From FEN-1191 sp964528845 (GTDB lineage Bacteria > Pseudomonadota > Gammaproteobacteria > Steroidobacterales > Steroidobacteraceae), in NCBI GenBank assembly GCA_964528845.1, contig CAZGVE010000018.1, forward strand, positions 1-64,000: DNA of 64,000 nt, read 5' to 3'. Shown here one piece after another: positions 50,672 to 58,522 of the stretch. The notes below the pieces were generated by a model. That model was not told the origin of the DNA. It saw only the letters and a list, made by a program, of their open reading frames with translations, and made no database searches. The translations under genes were made by a program, and so were the position numbers. How positions within the stretch are numbered: the stretch's first letter is position 1; each line of letters starts with the position of its first letter.

Positions 50672-51556
50672 ATCGGGTTCCGGAAACACCGTAGCCGCGT
50701 CGAACACCGGCCCGTCCACGCATACCCGCTTCATCGCCGGTCCCGCGGGCGTCTGCACGGGCACCGCGCACCCGGCGCATCCGCCGACCGCGCAGGCCAT
50801 GAATTCCTCGAGTGACACCTGGCAGGGCACGCCGAATTCGCGCGCCAGCTTCGCGGTGGCGCGCAGCATCGCCGTCGGACCGCAGGCGAACAGCTCGGTC
50901 TGCGCGAGTTCCGGGCCGCGCAGCGTGGCGAGCCAGCGCCGCGCCAGTTCGGTGACGAAGCCGTCGAAGCAACCAGGGTAGCCCGCGCGGCTCGCGAGCC
51001 GCGACGGTATACCCCACTCATCGAGCAGCGGCATGCAGCCGATGGCTTCGTCCGGAATCCCGGGCACCAGGATCGTCGAGGGGCGCACGCGGAACGGAAA
51101 TGGCACCTCCGACCCCATGAGCACCAGCGGCTTCCACGGCACCTCGGTGCCCTGGCGCAGCTGCTCGCTCAGGAACACGAGGGGTGGGATGCCGACCCCG
51201 CCGCCGATCGCGAGCACGCGTGGGCGCGCGGCGTGGGGACTGAAGCCGACCCCGATCGGCCCGAGTACGCTCAAGGAGGAAGGCGGCTGCTGGGTACTCA
51301 ATGCCCGCGTTCCCGCGCCGACGACCTTGTACAGCACCTCGATCCAGCCCGCCTGCCGGTCCACCCGCATGATCGACATCGGCCGGCGCATCGGCAGCTC
51401 GGCCGCGCAGCGCAGGTGCACGAAGCTGCCCGGAAGCGCCCGCGCAGCGCAGCGCGGGGCCGCGAGTCGCAGCACGTGCTGGTCGCCGTCGAAATGGCTG
51501 TGCGCGAGGATCGGAGCGTCCTCGAGCAGGATCGTACCCCTGCTCGCGGAACTCAC
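50651..51556 (-). CDS. PyrK-like electron transfer subunit of dihydroorotate dehydrogenase
   Basis: Ferredoxin-reductase-type protein, 301 residues: FAD region (LPMRRPMSIMRVDRQAGWIE), NAD-binding LAIGGGVGIPPLVFLSEQL, FACGPTAMLRATAKLAREFG, and the [2Fe-2S] cysteines CAVGGCAGC with a later Cys in VCVDGPVF. PyrK passes electrons from dihydroorotate oxidation to NAD in class 1B enzymes. No pyrDB partner is in view. Overlaps pyrB by four bases, so it is in a pyrimidine operon. Confidence 0.87.
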   Translation of the reverse strand: MSSASRGTILLEDAPILAHSHFDGDQHVLRLAAPRCAARALPGSFVHLRCAAELPMRRPMSIMRVDRQAGWIEVLYKVVGAGTRALSTQQPPSSLSVLGPIGVGFSPHAARPRVLAIGGGVGIPPLVFLSEQLRQGTEVPWKPLVLMGSEVPFPFRVRPSTILVPGIPDEAIGCMPLLDEWGIPSRLASRAGYPGCFDGFVTELARRWLATLRGPELAQTELFACGPTAMLRATAKLAREFGVPCQVSLEEFMACAVGGCAGCAVPVQTPAGPAMKRVCVDGPVFDAATVFPEPDSEPHPS

Positions 51557-52509
51557 GCTGCAAGCCCGCCGGCGACCGCCTCGAGGACCGCCATGCGCAC
51601 TGCGACGCCGTTGCTGACCTGGGCGCGGATCACCGACTGCGGGCCGTCGGCGACCGCCGAATCGATCTCGACGCCCCGGTTCATCGGCTGCGGATGCATC
51701 ACGATGGCGTCCGGATGCGCCAGGCGCAGACGCTCGGGCGTGAGGCCAAAGCGGTGGAAATACTCTTCTCCATCGGGCACGGCCAGCGCGGTAAAACGCT
51801 CCTTCTGGATCCGCAGCATCATCACCACGTCGGCGTCCGCGAGGCCGTCCTCGAGCGTCTCAAAGCGGCGGCAGCCTGCGAACTCCCCGGGCTCCGGCAT
51901 CAGGGATCCCGGTCCGACGATGCGCAGCTCCCGGGCGCCGAGCTGGCCGAAGATCTGGCAGGCCGAGCGCGCCACGCGCGAATGCCGTATGTCCCCGACG
52001 ATCGCGATCACCAGCGGCTCGATGCGTCCTTTGCGCTGGCGCACGGTCAGTGCATCGAGCAGCCCCTGGGTCGGGTGGGACAGATGCGCTTCGCCGGCCG
52101 ACAGCACGCTGACGTGCGGCGCCACGTGCGCGGCGACGTGGGCGAGCACACCGGGCTCGGCATCGCGGATCACGAACACGTCGAAGTGCAGCGCCTGCAG
52201 CGTCGCGATCGTGTCGAGCATGGTCTCGCCCTTCGCGCGCGAGGACAGCTGGACCTCGAGATTGACGACGTCGGCACCGAGACGGCGACCTGCCAGTTCG
52301 AAGGAAACCCGGGTACGCGTCGACGGTTCCGTGAACAGGTTCGCCACCGTCACTCCCTGCAGCACAGGGGGGACGGATGGCGCACGCTCCCCGACGGCCC
52401 GCACGAAATGGGCGGCACGGGCGAGGAGGCCTTCGATTACAGCCCGCGGCAGCCCTTCCAGGCTGATCAGGTGGCGCAGGGATCCGTCCGAACGCAGTTG
52501 CTCAATCAT
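51553..52509 (-). CDS. pyrB: Aspartate carbamoyltransferase PyrB
   Basis: First committed step of pyrimidine synthesis. It has 318 residues: carbamoyl phosphate loop LFTEPSTRTRVSFELAGRRL, EVQLSSRAKGETMLDTIATL, HVSVLSAGEAHLSHPTQGLL, IVGDIRHSRVARSACQIFGQ, and IVMHPQPMNRGVEIDSAVAD. Overlaps ruvX by eight bases. The usual pyrR and pyrC neighbours of Pseudomonas are missing. Confidence 0.97.
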   Translation of the reverse strand: MIEQLRSDGSLRHLISLEGLPRAVIEGLLARAAHFVRAVGERAPSVPPVLQGVTVANLFTEPSTRTRVSFELAGRRLGADVVNLEVQLSSRAKGETMLDTIATLQALHFDVFVIRDAEPGVLAHVAAHVAPHVSVLSAGEAHLSHPTQGLLDALTVRQRKGRIEPLVIAIVGDIRHSRVARSACQIFGQLGARELRIVGPGSLMPEPGEFAGCRRFETLEDGLADADVVMMLRIQKERFTALAVPDGEEYFHRFGLTPERLRLAHPDAIVMHPQPMNRGVEIDSAVADGPQSVIRAQVSNGVAVRMAVLEAVAGGLAA

Positions 52510-52954
52510 CGGTGGCGCGCGAGTGCCCGAGGTAGCGTTCGAGAATGATAGCCGCTGCGGCGCTGTCGATGTCAGCGGCCTGCACCCTTCGCCGGCGCTG
52601 TCCGCTGGCGCGATGCTCCCGCAGGGTCGCCACGGCCTCGAGCGAGGAGCCGTATTCGTCAGTACGGTGCACAGTCAGGCCGCTGCGCTCGGCCAGCGCC
52701 GCCGCGAAGCGGTCCGCGGCCGCACTCAAGCTGCCGGCGCTGCCATCCTCATTGCGGGGACTTCCGACGACGAGCAATGCCGGCCTGAACTGCTCCAGCA
52801 CGCGCCGGATCGCCTCCCAGTCGATGCCGTGATCGCCGACCATTACGGCGGCGTGCGGTGCCGCGGTGCCGCTGATGCTGTCGCCGGAGGCGATGCCTAT
52901 GCGCCGCAGACCGAAATCAAACGCGAGGACTACGCGGCCGCGCGCCTCAGGCAT
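52502..52954 (-). CDS. ruvX: Holliday junction resolvase-like RuvX (YqgF)
   Basis: RNase H-fold nuclease of 150 residues implicated in pre-16S rRNA 5' processing. VVLAFDFGLRRIGIASGDSI, ALLVVGSPRNEDGSAG, LTVHRTDEYGSSLEAVATLR, DIDSAAAAIILERYL. Overlaps algH and pyrB by eight bases each. Confidence 0.96.
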   Translation of the reverse strand: MPEARGRVVLAFDFGLRRIGIASGDSISGTAAPHAAVMVGDHGIDWEAIRRVLEQFRPALLVVGSPRNEDGSAGSLSAAADRFAAALAERSGLTVHRTDEYGSSLEAVATLREHRASGQRRRRVQAADIDSAAAAIILERYLGHSRATDD

Positions 52955-53510
52955 GACCGGCGACGAAGCTCACGCGCGAGCTATCGACGCCCAGCAGCTG
53001 CCATGCGGCCTGCCAGCGATCCTCGAATGGCAGCTCAAAGATGATGCGTTCGTCGACGGGCAGGCTGAGCCAGGCGTTATCGAGCATCTCCCGCTCGAGC
53101 TGGCCGCCCTCCCAGTTGGCGTAGCCGAGCGCGACGAAAGCGTCCCGCGGCCCCTCGCCGCGGGCGATCGCGGCCAGCACGTCGCGCGACGTGGTGACCT
53201 GCACTGCCTCCGAGATGCGATGCGTCGAGTCCCAGTCTCCGCCGGGCCGGTGCAGCACGAAACCGCGGTCCGTATGCAGCGGTCCGCCGCGCAGCACCGC
53301 CTGCTCGCTGACGCGGATGTCCGCCGCCTCGAGCCGCATCTGCGTCATCACATCGCCGAGCTTCATTCCGATCGGCTTGTTGAGCACGATAGCGAGTGCC
53401 CCGCGATCGCTGTGTTCGCAGACCAGCGCGACCGTTTGCGCGAAGTGCGCGTCGGTCAGCGAAGGCATCGCGACCAGCAGATGATTGGCCAATGAGCTGC
53501 TATCGACCAT
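52947..53510 (-). CDS. algH: AlgH/YqgE family protein
   Basis: 187 residues. LANHLLVAMPSLTDAHFAQT, LVCEHSDRGALAIVLNKPIG, RGGPLHTDRGFVLHRPG, ANWEGGQLEREMLDNAWLSL. Function unknown despite its name from alginate regulation. ATG 53510 chosen by family match; the frame is open much further upstream but only as noise through the tonB gene. Confidence 0.95.
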   Translation of the reverse strand: MVDSSSLANHLLVAMPSLTDAHFAQTVALVCEHSDRGALAIVLNKPIGMKLGDVMTQMRLEAADIRVSEQAVLRGGPLHTDRGFVLHRPGGDWDSTHRISEAVQVTTSRDVLAAIARGEGPRDAFVALGYANWEGGQLEREMLDNAWLSLPVDERIIFELPFEDRWQAAWQLLGVDSSRVSFVAGHA

Positions 53511-53542
53511 GTCAGCGAGTATGGGGGCAGCCCTGCGCGCTC

Positions 53543-54487
53543 TCAAGGTCCCGGCGCCGTATCTGACGAGACGGTCACAGCGCCGGACTGCAGCGCGCCG
53601 GCGACATATTCGTACTGATACAGCAGTCGCAGTCGGGCATATTCGCTGGCCAGCTCGGCCGGGAACGGATCGAACGGACTCGAGAGCTTCACTGCCGTGA
53701 GCGCTGCCTGGTCCAGCTCGTCGTGGCCGCTGCTGCGTTGCACACTCACGCGTACCAGCTTGCCGTCGGACCCGATCTCGACCTCGATGACGGGACTGCC
53801 AGACAAGCCAGCGGTGCGCGCTGCCGACGGGAAGTGCAGCGAGCCGAGGCGCTCGACCTTGCGCTTCCAGCGGGCGACGTACGGGGCGAGCGTTGCGGCC
53901 TGCGTGTCTGGTGCGACCCAATGTTGTGCGTCCGGCTTGCCCTTGAGCAGCAGTTCCAGCGCATCCCCGCGGCCGGCGCGCGCTGGCCCGTCGGCATCGG
54001 CGGTGATCTGCGCAATCTCGGTCCCGTTCTGCGGATCGCCGGCCGGCGCCGATTCGAAGTAGCGGATATCGCGGCTGGGTGCGGTCGTAGCCAGTACCCG
54101 CTGCGATCCGGCCGTCTGCGCGCGATCGGCAGAATCGCCCGGCGCGCCGGCCTGCCGCGCGGTGCCGGCGGGGCTCTGGCTGGCAGGGCTGCCAGTACGT
54201 TGTGAGGCGTCGGCATTGCCGCTGCCGTTCTGCGTACGCTGGGCGAGGTACGCAGCATGGGGGTTCGCGGCTGCCTCCGGTACCTCGTCGGTCACCAGCA
54301 GCACATCGAGCTGCGGCGCGTCGGCCCCCCCGACGCGGATGCCGCTCGTGAATGTCAGTCCCAGGATCAGGATCGCGTGCAGCAGCGCTGTCAGGCACAG
54401 CATCGCGATCAGCCGATCGCGCACCGGCGCACGACCCTCGGCGAGCGCACCGGTCGTGCCGCGCTTGGGCTGCGGAAGAGGGGACAC
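53543..54487 (-). CDS. TonB-like energy transducer
   Basis: 314 residues: cytoplasmic head, one helix (LIAMLCLTALLHAILILGLTF), a long polar linker, and a C-terminal TonB domain (FPSAARTAGLSGSPVIEVEI, GSDGKLVRVSVQRSSGHDEL, AALTAVKLSSPFDPFP). The linker is Ser/Gln/Ala rich rather than the usual Pro-rich. Same position as the tonB3 gene next to gshB in Pseudomonas, which affects pili there. Probably acts with ExbBD-type proteins or in pilus assembly. Confidence 0.9.
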   Translation of the reverse strand: MSPLPQPKRGTTGALAEGRAPVRDRLIAMLCLTALLHAILILGLTFTSGIRVGGADAPQLDVLLVTDEVPEAAANPHAAYLAQRTQNGSGNADASQRTGSPASQSPAGTARQAGAPGDSADRAQTAGSQRVLATTAPSRDIRYFESAPAGDPQNGTEIAQITADADGPARAGRGDALELLLKGKPDAQHWVAPDTQAATLAPYVARWKRKVERLGSLHFPSAARTAGLSGSPVIEVEIGSDGKLVRVSVQRSSGHDELDQAALTAVKLSSPFDPFPAELASEYARLRLLYQYEYVAGALQSGAVTVSSDTAPGP

Positions 54488-54511
54488 CGGGAAAGTATAG
54501 CCCCCGCGCGC

Positions 54512-55507
54512 CTAGACGGCCGGGGCGCCGGTCGCCGGGGATGGACGGACAGCGAGTGCTCGCGCGATCGCATCGCACAGCAGCCCCCCGACATCGATGC
54601 CGAACTGGCGCTCGAGCTCGCGCACGCCGGTCGGGCTCGTCACGTTGATCTCGGTCACGTAGCCACCGATCACATCCAGCCCGACGAACAGCATGCCGGC
54701 CGCCCGCAGCGCGGGCCCGATCTGCGCCGCGAGCCAGCGGTCACGGTCGGTCAGCGCCCGGCCGACACCGGTGGCGCCGGCCGCCAGGTTGCCGCGGTGA
54801 TCCTCCGCGCTCGGGATGCGCGCCAGCGCGTACGGCAGCGGTTCGCCATCCACCAGCAGCACCCGCGAGTCACCGCCCCGGACGATCTCGGGCAGGTATT
54901 TCTGCACGATCGCGAAGCGGCTGCCATCGCCGGTCAGGGTCTCGAATACCACGCGTGCGTTCTTGTCGCCCGGCCCCACCACGAAGATTGAATGTCCGCC
55001 CATGCCATGCAGGGGCTTGACCACGATCGTGCCGTGCTGTGCGGCAAACGCCGCCATCTCGCGCATGTCGCGCGTCACCAGCGTGGGCGCGCAGCACTGC
55101 GGAAACCAGGCGGTGTAGACCTTCTCGTTCATGTCGCGCAGGCCACGCGCGCGGTTCACCACCAGTGTGCCGGCGAGCTCGGCGCGCTCGAGGATGTAGG
55201 TCATATAGATGTATTCGGTATCGAAGGGCGGGTCCTTGCGCATCAGGATCACGTCGAACCCGCCGAGCGGGCCGACTGCGCCCTCGCCGAGCTCGAACCA
55301 GTGCGATGCGTCGTCGTGCACGCGCAGCGGCCGACTGCGGCCCTCGGCCACGCCGTCGCGCAACCGCAGGTCCTGCGGCTCCAGATAGTGCAATGACCAG
55401 CCGCGGGCTGCAGCTGCCCGCAGCAGCGCCAGCGTCGTGTCTTTCTCGAACTTGATGCGCTCGATCGGGTCCATGACCACGGCCAGACGCGTCTGCTTGC
55501 TCGTCAT
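54512..55507 (-). CDS. gshB: Glutathione synthetase GshB
   Basis: ATP-grasp ligase joining gamma-glutamylcysteine and glycine. It has 331 residues: LAVVMDPIERIKFEKDTTLA, VILMRKDPPFDTEYIYMTYI, IVVKPLHGMGGHSIFVVGPG, and the C-terminal TEINVTSPTGVRELERQFG. ATG 55507 has GGAG close upstream; CATAAT on the minus strand at 55550-55555 may be its -10. Divergent from pilG, a conserved arrangement in gammaproteobacteria. Confidence 0.97.
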   Translation of the reverse strand: MTSKQTRLAVVMDPIERIKFEKDTTLALLRAAAARGWSLHYLEPQDLRLRDGVAEGRSRPLRVHDDASHWFELGEGAVGPLGGFDVILMRKDPPFDTEYIYMTYILERAELAGTLVVNRARGLRDMNEKVYTAWFPQCCAPTLVTRDMREMAAFAAQHGTIVVKPLHGMGGHSIFVVGPGDKNARVVFETLTGDGSRFAIVQKYLPEIVRGGDSRVLLVDGEPLPYALARIPSAEDHRGNLAAGATGVGRALTDRDRWLAAQIGPALRAAGMLFVGLDVIGGYVTEINVTSPTGVRELERQFGIDVGGLLCDAIARALAVRPSPATGAPAV

Positions 55508-55714
55508 GCTCCAGTCCTTGCCAGGGCCGCGATTGGCCGCACCAACCGGATTATGTTCCGCACCACGCCCGTGCGCGTAACCACCCGCCTCCCGAGCTCT
55601 CAAAAACGTGACGGAGGCGGCATAGCGGGGGGGGTGCCGATATGTTAAAACGCGGAGCGAATCGCCGAGGTCATTTCTTGCCTTGGGACTCGGGCCACCC
55701 GGAGGGTTCGGAGC

Positions 55715-56143
55715 ATGGAAACGACAGCGGAGGAGCGCGGCGGACCCCTGGGTGCGTCGGGCGGACCGCAGCTGCAGGGGCTGAAGGTTCTCGTCATCGA
55801 CGACAGCAAGACCATCCGGCGTACCGCGGAGACGCTGCTGGCCAAGGAGGGCTGCGAAGTCTTCACGGCAGTCGATGGTTTCGACGCGCTCACCAAGATC
55901 GCGGATCACCAGCCGGATATCGTGTTCGTGGACATCATGATGCCGCGGCTCGATGGCTACCAGACCTGCGCATTGATCAAGCACAACAAGGTATTCCGCT
56001 CCATTCCCGTGATCATGCTGTCCTCGAAGGACGGTCTGTTCGATCGCGCCCGCGGCCGTATCGTCGGCTCGGAGCACTATTTGACCAAGCCGTTCACGAA
56101 GGACGAGCTGCTCGGCGCGATTGAATCGCACATCGGGAGATGA
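55715..56143 (+). CDS. pilG: Twitching motility response regulator PilG
   Basis: Single-domain CheY-like regulator, 142 residues with a 20-residue N-terminal extension. KVLVIDDSKTIRRTAETLLA, phosphoacceptor Asp in IVFVDIMMPRLDGYQTCALI, IPVIMLSSKDGLFDRARGRI, HYLTKPFTKDELLGAI. In Pseudomonas PilG drives pilus extension and cAMP synthesis. First of the Chp genes. Confidence 0.96.
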   Translation: METTAEERGGPLGASGGPQLQGLKVLVIDDSKTIRRTAETLLAKEGCEVFTAVDGFDALTKIADHQPDIVFVDIMMPRLDGYQTCALIKHNKVFRSIPVIMLSSKDGLFDRARGRIVGSEHYLTKPFTKDELLGAIESHIGR

Positions 56144-56147
56144 ATCG

Positions 56148-56513
56148 ATGGCACTGATTCTGATCGTGGATGACTCGCCGACCGAAGTGCACGTGATGCA
56201 GAAGGCTCTCGAGCGGCACGGCTACCGGACCGCGGTCGCCGTAGACGGGGCCGAGGGCATCCGGCTGGCGCGCCAGATGCACCCGGATCTGATCTTCATG
56301 GACATCGTGATGCCCGGCATCAACGGCTACCAGGCGACCCGCACGCTGGTGAACGATCCGGACACCCAGAGAATACCCATTGTCATGGTCACATCGAAGG
56401 GACAGGAGGCGGATCGCGTCTGGGGCCTCCGGCAGGGTGCGGTCGACTATCTGATCAAGCCGGTATCGCCGGACCAGCTGGTCGAGAAGGCACAGGCGAC
56501 GCTTGCCGCTTGA
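56148..56513 (+). CDS. pilH: Twitching motility response regulator PilH
   Basis: Second CheY-like regulator, 121 residues. LILIVDDSPTEVHVMQKALE, LIFMDIVMPGINGYQATRTL, IPIVMVTSKGQEADRVWGLR, VDYLIKPVSPDQLVEKAQ. PilH counters PilG and favours retraction. Starts four bases after pilG; ATG 56148. Confidence 0.96.
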   Translation: MALILIVDDSPTEVHVMQKALERHGYRTAVAVDGAEGIRLARQMHPDLIFMDIVMPGINGYQATRTLVNDPDTQRIPIVMVTSKGQEADRVWGLRQGAVDYLIKPVSPDQLVEKAQATLAA

Positions 56514-56514
56514 C

Positions 56515-57078
56515 ATGCAGGAGAGTCTTGCGCTGAAAAGTCTGCGCGATCGGCCGTTCGAGCTCCTGGTCGAGCTCGAGCGGCGCGGTCGCGCGGTCAC
56601 CGCCACCGCGGCCGCCGACAGCTCCCAGGCTGGCGATTGGGTCGGTGTGGCCCTGCGCATGGCCGGCGAGCTGTATCTCGTGGCGCGCGAGGAGGCACGT
56701 GAAGTGCTTGGCGTGCCTGCGCCGCTCACGCGTGTGCCCGGGGCCCGCGGCTGGATACTCGGGCTCGCGAACCTGCGCGGCCAGCTGCTGCCCGTCATCG
56801 ACCTGCGCGCCTTTCTCGGCAGCGGCGTCACGCCGGCCTCGCGCAATACCCGTGTGGTGGTGGCCAACCATCGCGAGATTCCCGCCGGGCTGCTGGTAGA
56901 CGAGGTTCTCGGATTTCGCCGCTTTGCCGACGCCGATTTCACGGCCGATGTACCGCCGACGATCGTGCGCTGCGAGCGCTATGTCGCCGGTTCGTTCCGG
57001 CGCGCCGGCGAGCACTGGCCGGTGCTGGGCCTGCGCGCGCTGCTGGAAGATCCGGCATTCATGGAGGCGAGCGCATGA
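56515..57078 (+). CDS. pilI: Chemotaxis adaptor PilI (CheW-like)
   Basis: 187 residues with a CheW domain that couples PilJ to ChpA. LYLVAREEAREVLGVPAPLT, VPGARGWILGLANLRGQLLP, VIDLRAFLGSGV, GLLVDEVLGFRRFADADF. ATG 56515 is two bases after the pilH stop; a TTG at 56503 is possible. The stop overlaps the pilJ start. Confidence 0.93.
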   Translation: MQESLALKSLRDRPFELLVELERRGRAVTATAAADSSQAGDWVGVALRMAGELYLVAREEAREVLGVPAPLTRVPGARGWILGLANLRGQLLPVIDLRAFLGSGVTPASRNTRVVVANHREIPAGLLVDEVLGFRRFADADFTADVPPTIVRCERYVAGSFRRAGEHWPVLGLRALLEDPAFMEASA

Positions 57079-58478
57079 GCGGTAACGGGTCGGGCACCTC
57101 GAGCGGCCCACAATCCCTGGCCATCGGGGCGGCAGTGCTCATGGTGCTCTCGGCGCTCGGTGCATTCCTGTTGCCGGCGCTCGGATGGCCGGCCTGGATC
57201 GCCGCGGTCGCGGCCTTCGCCGCGCTGATCCCGCTATCGCTGCTGTTTTCGTTCCTGCGCCGTGCGGCCGCCGCCGCGAACCAGGCGCAGCGCGCGGCCG
57301 ACGCGCAGCGGCACGAGACCGATCGCAACCAGCAGGCCATCATGCGCCTGCTCGACGAGATGTCGAACCTGGCGCAGGGCGACCTGACGGTGCAGGCGAC
57401 GGTGACCGAGGACATCACCGGAGCGATTGCCGATTCGGTCAACTACGCAGTCGAGGCACTGCGCAAGCTCGTGGCGACGATCAGCACCTCGTCCATCCAG
57501 CTGGATAGCGCGGCGCGGCAGACCCAGGCGCTGTCCTCGCATCTGGCGCGCGCGAGCAGCGCCCAGTCCAAGCAGATCGGATCGGCTACCGAGTCGATCA
57601 GCGCGATGGCCGCCTCGATCGAGGAGGTGTCGGGCAACGCCGAGCGCGCCGCTGACGTCGCGCGCCACTCCGTCGACGTGGCGCACAAGGGTGGGGACGC
57701 CGTACGGCGCACGATCGACGGCATGAACGCGATCCGCGAGACCATCCAGGACACCAGCAAGCGCATCAAGCGGCTCGGCGAGAGTTCACAGGAGATCGGC
57801 AACATCGTCGAGCTGATCAGCGACATCGCCGAGCAGACCAATATCCTCGCGCTCAACGCGTCGATCCAGGCGTCCATGGCGGGCGAAGCCGGCCGCGGCT
57901 TCGCCGTCGTCGCCGACGAGGTGCAGCGCCTGGCCGAGCGGGCCGCCAATGCCACCAAGCAGATCGAGGTGCTGGTGCGCACGATCCAGACCGACACCAA
58001 CGAGGCGGTCGTGTCGATGGAGCGCAGCACCACCGATGTGGTCGGGGGCGCGCTGCTGGCGGAGAACGCGGGTGCAGCGCTGCTGGAGATCGACCAGGTA
58101 TCCAATCAGATCGCCAGCCTGGTGCAGAACATCTCGGCCAGTGCCCGCAGTCAGTCGGTGGCGGCACAGAACCTCGCGCGCAACATGCAGGTCCTGCGGG
58201 AGATCAGTGCGCAGTCGGCCGATTCGACCAGCGCCACTTCGCAGGCGATCGTGAAACTCGCGGACCTGTCCGCCGCGCTGCGCAAGTCGATCTCCGGCTT
58301 CCGGCTCCCGGGAGCGACCGAGACCACCGGCATGCATCGAACCGGCACCTCCGGCGCGAATACGGCCATTTCCGGCACCGTGTCCGCGGCCGCCGGTGCG
58401 CCCACGGTCGCCGGCATGGCCAATTCGCCCTCCGCCGGCTTCCCTGGCCCCAAGATCAAGGCGCTCGGCGGCTCGTGA
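57075..58478 (+). CDS. pilJ: Chemoreceptor PilJ lacking the periplasmic sensor region
   Basis: Chemoreceptor for type IV pili, 467 residues; Pseudomonas PilJ has about 680. Two adjacent membrane helices (about 14-35 and 37-61, with only a Pro/Gly/Trp turn between), then a HAMP-like region and a signalling domain with the hairpin tip NILALNASIQASMAGEAGRG and FAVVADEVQRLAERAANATK. The large PilJ periplasmic domains that normally sit between the helices are missing. The C-terminus is Gly/Ala/Thr rich and ends GPKIKALGGS. It overlaps pilI by four bases. Confidence 0.93.
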   Translation: MSGNGSGTSSGPQSLAIGAAVLMVLSALGAFLLPALGWPAWIAAVAAFAALIPLSLLFSFLRRAAAAANQAQRAADAQRHETDRNQQAIMRLLDEMSNLAQGDLTVQATVTEDITGAIADSVNYAVEALRKLVATISTSSIQLDSAARQTQALSSHLARASSAQSKQIGSATESISAMAASIEEVSGNAERAADVARHSVDVAHKGGDAVRRTIDGMNAIRETIQDTSKRIKRLGESSQEIGNIVELISDIAEQTNILALNASIQASMAGEAGRGFAVVADEVQRLAERAANATKQIEVLVRTIQTDTNEAVVSMERSTTDVVGGALLAENAGAALLEIDQVSNQIASLVQNISASARSQSVAAQNLARNMQVLREISAQSADSTSATSQAIVKLADLSAALRKSISGFRLPGATETTGMHRTGTSGANTAISGTVSAAAGAPTVAGMANSPSAGFPGPKIKALGGS

Positions 58479-58522
58479 CACGGCGCTGCGGGGCACCGAA
58501 TGTCAGTCCGTGAGCAAGCTGC

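Noticed and set aside
52947..54578. A 543-residue fusion protein ending in AlgH
   Set aside because: The upstream part is a shadow of the tonB-like gene; AlgH starts normally at 53510.
54512..56131. A 539-residue fusion upstream of GshB
   Set aside because: The extra N-terminus is antisense to pilG and non-coding in character; GshB begins at 55507.
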